From Amycolatopsis sp. (lineage in GTDB: Bacteria; Actinomycetota; Actinomycetes; Mycobacteriales; Pseudonocardiaceae), in NCBI RefSeq assembly GCF_025464955.1, contig NZ_JAODNM010000118.1, forward strand, positions 1 to 64,000: a DNA stretch of 64,000 bases, read 5' to 3'. The notes below the pieces were generated by a model. It ran no database searches. It worked only from the letters and a program-made list of their open reading frames with translations, and was not told where the DNA came from. Of this stretch, positions 15,340 through 24,742 are shown one piece after another. How positions within the stretch are numbered: position 1 is the first letter of the stretch; the number at the start of each line of letters is the position of its first letter. The translations under genes were made by a program, and so were the position numbers.

Positions 15340-18231
15340 TTACTTGGCCTTGCTCGCGGTAACCTTGCCGACCCCGGTCTTCGCCGGGGTCTTCTTGGCC
15401 GCTGTCGCCTTGGCGGCCGTGGTCTTGGCGGTCACGGTCTTGGTGGTCGTCTTGGCCGGGGCCTTGCGCCTGGCGGGCGCCTTCTTCGGCGCCGGCCCCT
15501 TGGCCCGCTTCTCCGCGATCAGTTCGGCGGCGCGTTCGGTCGTCAGCTCTTCGATGCTGTCGTCCTTGCGCAAGGTCGCGTTGAACTCGCCATCGGTGAC
15601 GTACGCGCCGAAGCGGCCGTCCTTGACCACCATCGGCTTGCCCGACACCGGGTCCGGACCGAGCTCCTTGAGCGGCGGCTTCGCCGAGGCCTGACGGCCA
15701 CGCTGCTTCGGCTCCGAGTAGATCTTCAGCGACTCTTCGAGGGTGATCTCGAACAGCTGGTCCTCGGTCGTCAGCGAACGCGAATCGGTGCCCTTCTTCA
15801 GGTACGGCCCGTAGCGGCCGTTCTGCGCGGTGATCTCGTCACCGGACTCCGGGTCCTTGCCGACCACGCGCGGCAGCGAAAGCAGCTTCAGCGCGTCGTC
15901 CAGGTTCATCGTCTCGATCGCCATGGACTTGAACAGCGAACCCGTGCGCGGCTTCGGCTGCTTGGCCTTCGCGGCCTTCTTCTGCGCGGCCGTCGCGTTC
16001 TCCGGCAGCGGCTCGCCCTCGGGCAGCAGCTCGGTGACGTACGGCCCGAAGCGGCCTTCCTTGGCGACGATCTCGTGCCCGCTGACCGGGTCCGTGCCCA
16101 GGACACGACCCTCCTGCGGCGTCGCGAACAGCTTCTCGGCGAGCTCGAGGCTCAGCTCGTCCGGCGGCAGGTCCTCGGGCAGGTTGGCACGCTGCGAAGC
16201 CCCGTCGACCTCACGCTCGAGGTACGGCCCGTAACGCCCGACCCGCACGACCACCTTGTGGCCTTCGGAGTCGTTGAACAGCGGCAGCGAGTTGATCTCG
16301 CGGGCGTCGATGTCCTCGACACTGCCCTCGACGAGCTTCTTCAGGCCGCCGAGCCGGCCGATCGAGCCGTCTACGCCCATCTCGCCGCCGAAGTAGAACT
16401 TCCCCAGCCAAGCCGTGCGCTGCTCGTCGCCGTTGGCGATCCGGTCCAGCTCGTCTTCCATCCCGGCGGTGAACCCGTAGTCCACCAGCCGCTCGAAATG
16501 CCGTTCGAGCAGGCCGATCACGGAGAACGCGACCCAGGACGGGACCAGCGCGGAGCCCTTCTTCCACACGTAGCCGCGGTCCTGGATGGTGTTGATGATC
16601 GAGGCGTACGTCGACGGGCGGCCGATGCCCAGCTCTTCGAGCTTGCTGACCAGGCTCGGCTCGGTGTAGCGCGCCGGCGGGGACGTGGTGTGGCCGTCCG
16701 GGCTCAGCTCGGTCGCGGTCAGGTCCTGGCCCTTGACCAGCACCGGGAGGCGGCTCTGCTTGTCATCCGCCTCGCCGCCGGCCTCGGTGTCCACGGCCTC
16801 GACGTACGCCTTGAGGAACCCGGCGAAGGTGATCGTGCGGCCGGACGAAGCGAACGTGCACTCCTCGCCGCTGGTGGCGCTGCCGGTGATGCGCACCGAC
16901 ATCGTGGTGCCCTTGGCGTCGTTCATCTGGGACGCGATCGTGCGCTGCCAGATCATCTCGTAGAGGCGGAAGTCGTCGGTGGACAGCTCCGAGGCCACCT
17001 GGCCCGGCGTGCGGAAGACCTCGCCGGCGGGCCGGATCGCCTCATGGGCTTCCTGCGCGTTCTTGACCTTCCGGGTGTACTGCCTCGGCTTCTCGGAGAC
17101 GTACTCCTTGCCGTACAGCTGCGTCGCCTGGCTGCGTGCCGCCGAGATCGCCGTATCCGACAGGGTCGTCGAGTCGGTACGCATATAGGTGATGTAACCG
17201 TTTTCGTAGAGCTTCTGCGCGATCCGCATCGTGCGCTCGGAGGTGAACCGCATCTTGCGGCCCGCTTCCTGCTGCAGGGTCGAGGTCATGAACGGCGCGT
17301 ACGGCTTACGGGTGTACGGCTTCTCCTCGACGCTGGTGACCTTGAAGTCACGCTGGTTGAGACCCTGGACCAGGCGGTTCGCGTCGGCCTCGGCGAGGAT
17401 GCGGACCTCGGCGGACGCGGCCTTGAGCTGCCCGTCCGGCCCGAAGTCGCGGCCACTGGCCAGCCGGGCGCCGTCGACGGTGACCAGCCGGGCGGGGAAT
17501 GTCGGCGGAGCGGCCTCGGAACCGGCATCCATCGTCGCTGAGATGTCCCAGTACGAGGCGGAGGTGAAGCGCATGCGCTCCCGCTCCCGCTCGACGACGA
17601 TGCGTGTCGCGACCGACTGGACCCGGCCTGCCGACAGCTTCGGCATGACCTTCTTCCACAGGACCGGCGAGACCTCGTAGCCGTACAGCCGGTCGAGGAT
17701 GCGCCTGGTCTCCTGGGCGTCGACCAGGTCGACGTCGAGCTCGCGGGTGTCCGCGGCGGCGGCCAGGATGGCCTGCTCGGTGACCTCGTGGAAGACCATC
17801 CGGCGGACCGGGATCTTCGGCTTGAGCGTCTCCAGCAGATGCCACGCGATGGCTTCGCCCTCGCGGTCGGGGTCCGTCGCGAGGTAGAGCTCGTCGACGT
17901 CCTTCATCAGCGCTTTCAGCTCCGCGACCTTGGACTTCTTGTCCGGGGTCACGATGTAGAGCGCCTTGAAGCCGTTGTCGACGTCCACGCCGAGCCTGGC
18001 CCAGGCCTCGCCCTTGTACTGCGCCGGCACGTCGGCCGCGCCGCGCGGGAGGTCGCGGATATGCCCCACCGATGACTCGACGACATAGTTACTGCCGAGA
18101 TAGGGCGCGATCTTACGGGCCTTGGTGGGCGACTCGACGATCACCAGACGCCGGATGTTGGCCCCGTTTGATCCGGTGTCGCTCTTCTTCGTCCGTGCCG
18201 ATCCAGCCACGCTGTCCCGCTCTCCGCTCAT
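15340..18231 (-). CDS. topA: DNA topoisomerase I
   Basis: About 963 aa type IA topoisomerase that relaxes negative supercoils. N-terminal TOPRIM domain (RRLVIVESPTKARKIAPYLG, DPDREGEAIAWH) and the active-site region YITYMRTDSTTLS with the catalytic Tyr. Instead of zinc fingers, the C-terminal third has repeated 'DP.SG..I..K.GRYGPY' modules (at least five), then a Lys/Ala/Pro-rich tail (AKKTPAKTGVGKVTASKAK), as in mycobacterial and streptomycete TopA. The start could be this ATG or the in-frame GTG at 18252. Confidence 0.95.
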   Translation of the reverse strand: MSGERDSVAGSARTKKSDTGSNGANIRRLVIVESPTKARKIAPYLGSNYVVESSVGHIRDLPRGAADVPAQYKGEAWARLGVDVDNGFKALYIVTPDKKSKVAELKALMKDVDELYLATDPDREGEAIAWHLLETLKPKIPVRRMVFHEVTEQAILAAAADTRELDVDLVDAQETRRILDRLYGYEVSPVLWKKVMPKLSAGRVQSVATRIVVERERERMRFTSASYWDISATMDAGSEAAPPTFPARLVTVDGARLASGRDFGPDGQLKAASAEVRILAEADANRLVQGLNQRDFKVTSVEEKPYTRKPYAPFMTSTLQQEAGRKMRFTSERTMRIAQKLYENGYITYMRTDSTTLSDTAISAARSQATQLYGKEYVSEKPRQYTRKVKNAQEAHEAIRPAGEVFRTPGQVASELSTDDFRLYEMIWQRTIASQMNDAKGTTMSVRITGSATSGEECTFASSGRTITFAGFLKAYVEAVDTEAGGEADDKQSRLPVLVKGQDLTATELSPDGHTTSPPARYTEPSLVSKLEELGIGRPSTYASIINTIQDRGYVWKKGSALVPSWVAFSVIGLLERHFERLVDYGFTAGMEDELDRIANGDEQRTAWLGKFYFGGEMGVDGSIGRLGGLKKLVEGSVEDIDAREINSLPLFNDSEGHKVVVRVGRYGPYLEREVDGASQRANLPEDLPPDELSLELAEKLFATPQEGRVLGTDPVSGHEIVAKEGRFGPYVTELLPEGEPLPENATAAQKKAAKAKQPKPRTGSLFKSMAIETMNLDDALKLLSLPRVVGKDPESGDEITAQNGRYGPYLKKGTDSRSLTTEDQLFEITLEESLKIYSEPKQRGRQASAKPPLKELGPDPVSGKPMVVKDGRFGAYVTDGEFNATLRKDDSIEELTTERAAELIAEKRAKGPAPKKAPARRKAPAKTTTKTVTAKTTAAKATAAKKTPAKTGVGKVTASKAK

Positions 18232-18504
18232 TCCTTCGCCGCCTCGCGGCACCTCTTCGACCAGTCAGTGTGCACTCCGAGAGCGGCAGACCGACGCATA
18301 GGTGGCGCAACACGCCCTATCCCGTGTGTGAAGCGCATCGCCGCTGACCTCGAAGATGTTTCCTTTCCAGAGCTAGCACGTGATGTCCGACACGTACCAG
18401 CCAGGGGGTGGAGGGTAGTCGAGCGCTTACCCTCCGTTCGACGGTGGTGGGGGTCACAGGTGACCGGTTGACTGTTCGGACCTTCATCTCGAAAGGACCC
18501 CACC

Positions 18505-19344
18505 ATGACGAGACGCCTGCTCGGCACCCTCTTCGCCGGTCTGACGGTGACGCTGGCCCTCGGGACCGCACCGACCGCCTTCGCGGCGACTGCGGCACCC
18601 ACAGTAACCAGCTTCGCCGGCACAGTAGCCCTTTCCGACTGCTCCGGGTCGGTGGTGAAGCTCGCGGGCGGCGCCGACACCGACCCCGCGCTCGTCCTGT
18701 CCAACGGCCACTGCCTCGAGTCGGGCTTCCCCGCCGCGGGCCAGGTCATCGTGAACAAGCCGTCGACCCGCACGTTCAGCCTTCTCTCCCCGAACGGCAA
18801 GTCGTCGCTGGGCACGCTGAGGGCGAACAAAATCGCTTACGCCACGATGACCAACACCGACGTCTCGCTCTATCAGCTGACCACGACCTACGCGAAGATC
18901 AAGCAGACCTACGGGATCTCGCCACTGGAGATCTCGCCGGACCACCCGGCTGCCGGGCACCACATCGACGTCGTGTCCGGGTACTGGAGGAAGGTGTACT
19001 CGTGCTCGATCGACGGGTTCGTCTACCAGCTACACGAGGGTGACTGGACCTGGAAGGACTCGATCCGCTACACGCCGGAGTGCCAGACCATCGGGGGCAC
19101 GTCCGGCTCGCCGATCGTGGACACCGCCAGCGGCAAGCTCGTCGGCATCAACAACACCGGCAACGAGGACGGCGCGAGCTGCACCCTCAACAACCCGTGT
19201 GAGGTCGCGCAGGACGGCACCGTGACCGTGCACCAGGGAACGAACTACGGCGAAGAGACCTATCTCTTCTACGGCTGCCTCAAGCCCGGCAACGTAGTCG
19301 ACCTGACCAACCCGGCGTGCGCACTGCCCAAGCCCGCCGCCTGA
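18505..19344 (+). CDS. Secreted trypsin-like serine protease
   Basis: 279 aa. Signal peptide (about residues 1-28, TAFAATA cleavage). The chymotrypsin-fold triad is visible: His in LVLSNGHC (about 72), Asp in TNTDVSLYQL (about 117), and Ser in GGTSGSPIV (about 202). Six or more Cys suggest disulphides suited to an extracellular enzyme. GAAAGGA before the ATG is a good ribosome-binding site. The gene is divergent from topA and convergent with the lipoprotein genes. Confidence 0.9.
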   Translation: MTRRLLGTLFAGLTVTLALGTAPTAFAATAAPTVTSFAGTVALSDCSGSVVKLAGGADTDPALVLSNGHCLESGFPAAGQVIVNKPSTRTFSLLSPNGKSSLGTLRANKIAYATMTNTDVSLYQLTTTYAKIKQTYGISPLEISPDHPAAGHHIDVVSGYWRKVYSCSIDGFVYQLHEGDWTWKDSIRYTPECQTIGGTSGSPIVDTASGKLVGINNTGNEDGASCTLNNPCEVAQDGTVTVHQGTNYGEETYLFYGCLKPGNVVDLTNPACALPKPAA

Positions 19345-19349
19345 CCGGC

Positions 19350-19385
19350 TCGGGGGACCTTTCGGCGCGCCGGAAGGTTCCCCGG
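19350..19385. terminator. Bidirectional hairpin terminator
   Basis: GGGGGACCTT (19352-19361) pairs with AAGGTTCCCC, one G-T wobble included, around a CGGCGCGCCG palindrome. It lies between the convergent protease and lipoprotein genes. Confidence 0.75.
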
Positions 19386-19386
19386 G

Positions 19387-19968
19387 TCAGGGCACCTCGG
19401 CGAGCTGGCCGCAGGTCGGGGCCAGCCTGCTCGCGGCGCTCAGCTCGGGCACGGAGTCGAGGCCGGACAGGAACTTGATCTTCGAGATGCGGTCGAGCTG
19501 AGCGCCGGCGCCGGCCAGCGCCTGCTTGATCTTGGCGGGATCCGACGACGGCTCGTCGACCTGCTTCTTGGCTGCCGCCGCGCTGTCGCGGATGCCGGTG
19601 AACTCCGCGACGGCGTCGCTACGCACCTTGTCCCCGCCGGCCAGCGGGGACGGGCCCAGCCCACGGAGGCCGGCGAGGGTGTTGTCCAGCCCGCTGATCA
19701 CCGCGGCGAGCAGCGCACCCGACGTCCGGGTGGCGCGCTGCGGGGTACTCGGATCGATCGCCGGCATCGTCGACAGCGATCTGACCAGCTCGGAGACCGA
19801 GCCGCAGTAGCCTTCGACCCAGCTCACGGCCTGGTTTTCCGGCGCGACGCCAGCGGCTTCCGGCTGCTGGCCGCCCGTGGGCACCGCGCTGGGCTGTCCA
19901 CAGCCGGCCAGGGTCAGTGACAGGCAGAGCCCGGTCACTGTCGCGGCTAGAACGGTCGCCGGCCGCAC
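19387..19968 (-). CDS. Lipoprotein, paralogue 1 of 4
   Basis: 193 aa. Lipobox LTLAGC (Cys about residue 23) directs lipid attachment at the outer face of the membrane. A linker rich in Pro/Gly leads to a helical domain beginning WVEGYCGSV and ending CGQL; these two Cys match those of the three upstream paralogues and could form a disulphide. It is the most divergent copy. It lies 105 bp below paralogue 2 on the same strand. No known family; no catalytic motif. Confidence 0.85.
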   Translation of the reverse strand: MRPATVLAATVTGLCLSLTLAGCGQPSAVPTGGQQPEAAGVAPENQAVSWVEGYCGSVSELVRSLSTMPAIDPSTPQRATRTSGALLAAVISGLDNTLAGLRGLGPSPLAGGDKVRSDAVAEFTGIRDSAAAAKKQVDEPSSDPAKIKQALAGAGAQLDRISKIKFLSGLDSVPELSAASRLAPTCGQLAEVP

Positions 19969-20073
19969 ACGCGTACACCTCCCGAAAAAATGTCACCTTC
20001 GTTACTCACTGACGGTACGCATCCTGTTGCAATTTGCAAGTCGCCTAGCGGAGGCGGGATTCCGGCCCGGAGC

Positions 20074-20664
20074 TCAGCCGGCGAGCTGCTTGCAGTTCGC
20101 GGCCTGCCCGGCGGCGGAGGCCAGCTCAGGGGACGCCGGCAGGTCGTTCGTGGAGCTGCCCAGCGCGTTCACCCCGGCGAGGACGGCGTCCATGTTCTTG
20201 CCGCCCTCGAGCAACGTCTGCTGGGTGGCGGCCGGCGCCACGTCAAGCTTCCGACGTGCGTCCGCGATGCGGTCCCGGACCGGCGCCAGCGAATCCACCA
20301 GGTCCTTTTTGGCCGTTTCACCGGCCGGGATCGGGGAGGGCGCGAGCTTGGTCAAGTTCGTGTACGCGGAGTTCACAAAGTTCGCGAGCTGCGCGAAGTT
20401 GTCGTCGAGGACCTTCTTCGTCGCGGGCAGATCGCCGGCTGTCACCGGCGGGTCGCTCAGCGCCGGCGGCTTGGTGAGCCCGGTCACCGCACCGCAGAAA
20501 CCGTTCATCCAGGCCACCGCGTCGGCTCCGACCGGCACGGGTTTCGCCGCGGAGGAGGTCGACGGCGAAGACGGCGGCGCGGCGGCCGCGGGCTTGCTGT
20601 CGCCACAGCCGGCGAGAACGACCACCAGGCCGATTCCCGCGGCGGCGGTGATACCGCGCTTCAA
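20074..20664 (-). CDS. Lipoprotein, paralogue 2 of 4
   Basis: About 196 aa. Lipobox VVLAGC, a low-complexity Ala/Pro/Ser linker, then a helical domain with WMNGFCGAV and a C-terminal PELASAAGQAANCKQLAG. I place the start at TTG 20664: GGGGAG is 5 nt before it, the same geometry as the ATG of paralogue 3, and it gives the matching N-terminus (L/M-KRG). The stop of paralogue 3 is 29 bp upstream, so the two are probably co-transcribed. Confidence 0.85.
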   Translation of the reverse strand: MKRGITAAAGIGLVVVLAGCGDSKPAAAAPPSSPSTSSAAKPVPVGADAVAWMNGFCGAVTGLTKPPALSDPPVTAGDLPATKKVLDDNFAQLANFVNSAYTNLTKLAPSPIPAGETAKKDLVDSLAPVRDRIADARRKLDVAPAATQQTLLEGGKNMDAVLAGVNALGSSTNDLPASPELASAAGQAANCKQLAG

Positions 20665-20693
20665 GAACACTCCCCGAACATACGTGACGTCGA

Positions 20694-21305
20694 TCAGGCG
20701 GGCAGTTTCTTGCAGTTCGGCGCCGCCTTGTAGGCCGCTTCCAGTTCGGGTGACGTGGTGAGCGAGTTCATCGGCGCGGACATGCTGTCCATGCTGGTGC
20801 CGAGCCCCTCCATCGCCTTCACCGCGTCCAGCAGCGCCTGCGGGTCGTTGCTCGAGGAAGCGAGCTTCGCGTTGGCGTCCTTCATCGTTTGAAGGGCGGG
20901 GGTGAAGGCCGTCACCAAGGCCTTCTTCGCCGTGTCCCCGTCGGGGGTCGGCGCGGGCGGCAGGCTGTTCAGCGTGTCGACGGCGTTCTGGAAGGCGCCC
21001 ACGGCCTTGGTCAGGTAGTTGATGAGAGCCTTCTTGGTGCTCGCGACGTCGGTACCGGACATGGTCGGCACCGCCGTGCTCAGTGAGACGAGCGGGACGA
21101 ACGCGCCACAGAACTGGTCCATCCACCCTTCCGCGGACGACGTCGAGCCACTCGAGCCGCTCGAAGACGGAGCTCCCGCCGACGAAACCGGCGCACCGGC
21201 GGCACCAGGGGCGGGCGAGGCCGTACCGGCCACCTTGTCGCCGCATCCAGCCAAAAGCAGCGCCACACCGACGCCCGCCGCGACGAGACTGAGACCGCGT
21301 TTCAT
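20694..21305 (-). CDS. Lipoprotein, paralogue 3 of 4
   Basis: 203 aa. Signal MKRGLSLVAAGVGVALLLAGC with lipobox, Ser/Gly/Pro linker of about 35 residues, then WMDQFCGAF, a PxPxxDGDTAKKAL segment shared by the family, and the end PELEAAYKAAPNCKKLPA. GGGGAG 5 nt before the ATG. Mature protein appears all-helical. Function unknown; extracytoplasmic location is clear. Confidence 0.87.
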   Translation of the reverse strand: MKRGLSLVAAGVGVALLLAGCGDKVAGTASPAPGAAGAPVSSAGAPSSSGSSGSTSSAEGWMDQFCGAFVPLVSLSTAVPTMSGTDVASTKKALINYLTKAVGAFQNAVDTLNSLPPAPTPDGDTAKKALVTAFTPALQTMKDANAKLASSSNDPQALLDAVKAMEGLGTSMDSMSAPMNSLTTSPELEAAYKAAPNCKKLPA

Positions 21306-21370
21306 GGTGACTCCCCAAAGTGCACTGTCCGAAAGAAGAGAAGCCGAACAATACTCGGCTACTGCCAGAA

Positions 21371-21412
21371 CCGGGCCCGTTACGCGAAATACGCGACAGG
21401 CCCGATTCCGGC
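21371..21412 (-). terminator. Hairpin after lipoprotein 4
   Basis: GGGCCCGTTACGCGAAATACGCG... folds as CGGGCC/GGCCCG outer arms with an inner CGCG/CGCG stem. It closely resembles the hairpin after hppA (22108-22145), including the ACGCGAA..GCG loop side. Confidence 0.6.
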
Positions 21413-21424
21413 CGTACAGATGGG

Positions 21425-22021
21425 TCAGGCCGGCGGCAGTTTCTTGCAGTTGGGCGCGGTCGTGACCGACGGCGCCAGCTCGGGCGCGGCCTTGACCTCG
21501 GCCAGCGGGTCGGAAAGCTTGTCCAGCGCTGAGCCGATGTTCTGGAAGTCGGTCCCGGCGGTCTGCAGCGACGCTGCGCTGGCCGGAGTTGCATCGAGCT
21601 TGGCGATGGTCGACTTGAGCCCGGCGTCGGCCGGGGTCAACGCCGCAAGCAGGTCGGTCTTGGCCTTGTCACCAGCTGCGACGGGTGCCGCGGGCAGCTT
21701 GCCGAGCTTGTCGATCGAGTCGGCGAAGGCGGCCTCGAACTTCGTGTAGTAGGCGTCGATCTCCTTCTTCGCACCTTCGAAGTCACCCGGGTTGGCGGCC
21801 GAGGGCTGGGGAGTCTGCTGCAGGGCCGCGATCCCGACGAGCGAACCGCAATACTGGTCCACCCAACCGGCGGCACCGGACGGCTCCGACGCCGCGGCCG
21901 AGGTGGCCGGAGCGGCCGGCGAACCCGACGGAGCGGCCGGAGTGGTCTTGCTGCCGCCACAGCCGGTCAAGACGACTGCCAGGCCGAGTCCCGCCGCGAT
22001 GAAGCTGAGGCTGCGCCTCAT
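21425..22021 (-). CDS. Lipoprotein, paralogue 4 of 4
   Basis: About 198 aa. Signal MRRSLSFIAAGLGLAVVLTGC with lipobox, Ala/Pro/Ser linker, WVDQYCGSL, the shared PxAPVAAGDKAKTDL segment, and PELAPSVTTAPNCKKLPPA. AGGAG lies 5 nt before the ATG at 22021; the open frame extends upstream without another such site. It is the first copy below hppA and seems to be a separate unit, since hairpins stand on both sides. Confidence 0.87.
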   Translation of the reverse strand: MRRSLSFIAAGLGLAVVLTGCGGSKTTPAAPSGSPAAPATSAAASEPSGAAGWVDQYCGSLVGIAALQQTPQPSAANPGDFEGAKKEIDAYYTKFEAAFADSIDKLGKLPAAPVAAGDKAKTDLLAALTPADAGLKSTIAKLDATPASAASLQTAGTDFQNIGSALDKLSDPLAEVKAAPELAPSVTTAPNCKKLPPA

Positions 22022-22107
22022 AGTGACTCCTATTTTCTGCTTCCCAAAGAAACCCCAGTGTGAAAAAAGCGTCAAGCGAGACGAAGGGTACTTCAGCGCG
22101 AAAACGA

Positions 22108-22145
22108 CCTCGGGCCCACCACGCGAATGCGCGACGGGCCCGAGG
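22108..22145 (-). terminator. Terminator of hppA
   Basis: Arms CCTCGGGCCC (22108-22117) and GGGCCCGAGG (22136-22145) flank an inner CGCG pairing; TCGTTTTC follows on the minus strand. Confidence 0.8.
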
Positions 22146-22180
22146 CCTTGCTAGTCAGACGTTGTTTGTTGAGCCGTTGC

Positions 22181-24472
22181 CTAGACGCTGGCGACTTCCG
22201 AAGGAGTGTCCGTCAGGACCGTGCCTCGCCGCTTCGAGATCACGACGGCCGCGACGATGATCGCGAGCGCCACGAGCGAGATGATGATCCGGATCGGAGC
22301 CGAAGCGTCGGCACCGATCGAGAACTGCACGACGGCCGGGGCGATCAGCACCGAGACCAGGTTCATCACCTTGATCAGCGGGTTGATCGACGGGCCCGCG
22401 GTGTCCTTGAACGGGTCACCGACGGTGTCACCGATGATGGTGGCCTCGTGCGCCGACGAGCCCTTGCCACCGTGGTTGCCGTCCTCGACGATCTTCTTCG
22501 CGTTGTCCCACGCACCACCGGAGTTGGCGAGGAAGACCGCCATCAGGGTGCCGGTCGCGATGGCGCCTGCCAGGTAGCCGGCGAGCGCGCCGGTGCCCAG
22601 GCCGAAACCGACGGCGATCGGGGCGAACACCGCGAGCAGACCGGGGGTGGTCAGCTCCCGGAGGGAGTCACGCGTGACGATGTCGACAACCTTGCCGTAC
22701 TCCGGCCGCGTGGTGCCTTCCATGATGCCCGGGATGTCCCGGAACTGACGGCGAACCTCGCGGACGACGGCGCCCGCTGCCCGGGACACGGCGTTGACCG
22801 CGAGACCGGAGAACATGAACACCACGGCCGCGCCGACGATGACGCCGACCAGGGTGTTCGGGCTGACGACGGTGTTGACGAACGACTTGACGCCGTCCAC
22901 GGTCGAGCCGACGCCGGCCACGGCCTTGCTGATCGCGTCCGAGTAGGAGCCGAACAGCGCCGTCGCGGCGAGCACGGCGGTCGCGATCGCGATGCCCTTG
23001 GTGATGGCCTTGGTGGTGTTGCCCACCGCGTCCAGCTCGGTCAGGATCTGCGCGGCGGCCTCGTCGACGTCACCGGACATCTCGGCGATGCCCTGCGCGT
23101 TGTCGGAGACCGGGCCGAACGTGTCCATCGCGACGATGACGCCGACGGTGGTCAGCAGGCCGGTACCGGCCATGGCCACCGCGAACAGCGCCACGCCGCC
23201 ACCGAGCAGGTACGCGCCGAACACGGCCGCGGCGATGACCAGCGCGGTGTACACAGCGGACTCGAAACCGACCGAGATACCGGCCAGGATGACTGTCGCG
23301 CCACCGGTTTCCGAGGTCGCGGCGACATCCTTGACCGGCTTGTTCTCGGTGCCGGTGTAGTAACCGGTGAGCTTCAGGATGAGGCCGGCCAGCACGATGC
23401 CGATGATCACCGAGATCGTCGCGATGAGCGCCGGGTTGCCGCTCTGCGACTGCTCGGCGGTGCCGAGGTCGGCGAAGCCGTCGAACGACTTCGGCAGGTA
23501 CACGAACGCGGCGATCGTGGAGAGCACCGCGGAGATGACCGCCGAGATGTAGAACGATCGGTTGATCGTGACCAGGCCGCTTTCGCCGACCTTCGCCTTG
23601 GTGATGTAGACCCCGATCACCGCGGTGATCACGCCGATGGCCGGCACGATCAGCGGGAAGATCAGGCCGTGCACACCGAAGGCCGTGCTGCCCAGGATCA
23701 GGGCCGCGACGAGCATGACGGCGTAGGACTCGAAGAGGTCCGCCGCCATCCCTGCGCAGTCACCGACGTTGTCGCCGACGTTGTCGGCGATGGTCGCGGC
23801 GTTGCGCGGGTCGTCCTCGGGAATGCCCTGCTCGACCTTGCCGACCAGGTCGGCGCCGACGTCGGCGGCCTTGGTGAAGATACCGCCGCCGACACGCATG
23901 AACATCGCGATCAGGGCGGCACCGAAGCCGAAGCCTTCCAGCACCTTCGGGGCGTGTCCCGTGTAGACCAGGACGACGATCGCGGCACCGAACAGGCCGA
24001 GGCCGACGGTGAACATGCCGACCGCGCCACCGGTGCGGAACGCGATCCGCATGGCCGTTTCCCGGCCGCCGGGCTGGGTGGACGCGGCCGCGACCCGAAG
24101 GTTCGCCCGCGTGGCCAGCCACATGCCGGTGTAGCCGATCAGGAAGGAGAACCCGGCGCCGACCAGGAAGAACAGGGAGCGCCCGATGCGCTCACTCCAG
24201 TCGTCGGCGGGTAGGGCGAACAGCAACACGAACACGATTCCGCCGAATACGACGAGGGTGTTGCGCTGCCGGATGAGGTAGGCAGCCGCACCTTCCTGCA
24301 CTGCTTTGGCGATGTCCTGCATCTTGGACGTGCCCTGGCCCGCGGCCAGCACTTCCTTGAGCAGGACATAGCCAACAACCAGTGCGGCAAGGGCGACCAC
24401 GGCGATCACACCCACGATGGTGTAATCACCTCCGGAGAGCTCGAGGCCCTCCGCGAGGAACTGCCGGGACAT
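22181..24472 (-). CDS. hppA: K+-independent H+-translocating pyrophosphatase
   Basis: 763 aa integral membrane pump with about 16 spans that couples PPi hydrolysis to proton export. The PPi-binding signature DVGADLVGKVEQGIPEDDPRN (about residues 202-222) is intact. Position-specific Lys in GNTTKAITKG marks the K+-independent class; K+-dependent enzymes have Ala there (established knowledge). Length is normal. The gene is monocistronic by its own terminator. A 7-bp inverted repeat lies in its upstream region. Confidence 0.96.
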   Translation of the reverse strand: MSRQFLAEGLELSGGDYTIVGVIAVVALAALVVGYVLLKEVLAAGQGTSKMQDIAKAVQEGAAAYLIRQRNTLVVFGGIVFVLLFALPADDWSERIGRSLFFLVGAGFSFLIGYTGMWLATRANLRVAAASTQPGGRETAMRIAFRTGGAVGMFTVGLGLFGAAIVVLVYTGHAPKVLEGFGFGAALIAMFMRVGGGIFTKAADVGADLVGKVEQGIPEDDPRNAATIADNVGDNVGDCAGMAADLFESYAVMLVAALILGSTAFGVHGLIFPLIVPAIGVITAVIGVYITKAKVGESGLVTINRSFYISAVISAVLSTIAAFVYLPKSFDGFADLGTAEQSQSGNPALIATISVIIGIVLAGLILKLTGYYTGTENKPVKDVAATSETGGATVILAGISVGFESAVYTALVIAAAVFGAYLLGGGVALFAVAMAGTGLLTTVGVIVAMDTFGPVSDNAQGIAEMSGDVDEAAAQILTELDAVGNTTKAITKGIAIATAVLAATALFGSYSDAISKAVAGVGSTVDGVKSFVNTVVSPNTLVGVIVGAAVVFMFSGLAVNAVSRAAGAVVREVRRQFRDIPGIMEGTTRPEYGKVVDIVTRDSLRELTTPGLLAVFAPIAVGFGLGTGALAGYLAGAIATGTLMAVFLANSGGAWDNAKKIVEDGNHGGKGSSAHEATIIGDTVGDPFKDTAGPSINPLIKVMNLVSVLIAPAVVQFSIGADASAPIRIIISLVALAIIVAAVVISKRRGTVLTDTPSEVASV

Positions 24473-24550
24473 TCGTCCTCCAGGAGACGTCGCCTTTAGC
24501 CACGCGCAAGCAGGCCGAGGATCCGGCTCGCCGACGCTGGCATGGGATCT

Positions 24551-24566
24551 ACACCACAGGTGGTGT
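24551..24566. promoter_or_regulatory. Inverted repeat between hppA and helicase
   Basis: ACACCAC-AG-GTGGTGT is a perfect 7-bp inverted repeat about 80 bp upstream of hppA, between divergent genes. TAGATC on the minus strand next to it could be a -10 box. Operator role inferred from position. Confidence 0.4.
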
Positions 24567-24742
24567 GTGTTTGCCGGAGTGTATTGGTACTGCTCCGGAG
24601 GCTGGCAAGGCGTCCCGATAGAGATACGTTCGGTGATGTTGTGACCCTGCTCACTGAACCGATTTTTCCAGGCCTGACACGGTCTTCACGCACCTCGGCG
24701 CGGCTGGCGCGCGGGACTGTCGGTGCCCTGTGCTTAAGTCGG

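Noticed and set aside
22127-24214. 695-codon open frame antisense to hppA
   Set aside because: Composition is Arg/Asp/His repeats caused by codon bias of the real gene; no family features or ribosome-binding site.
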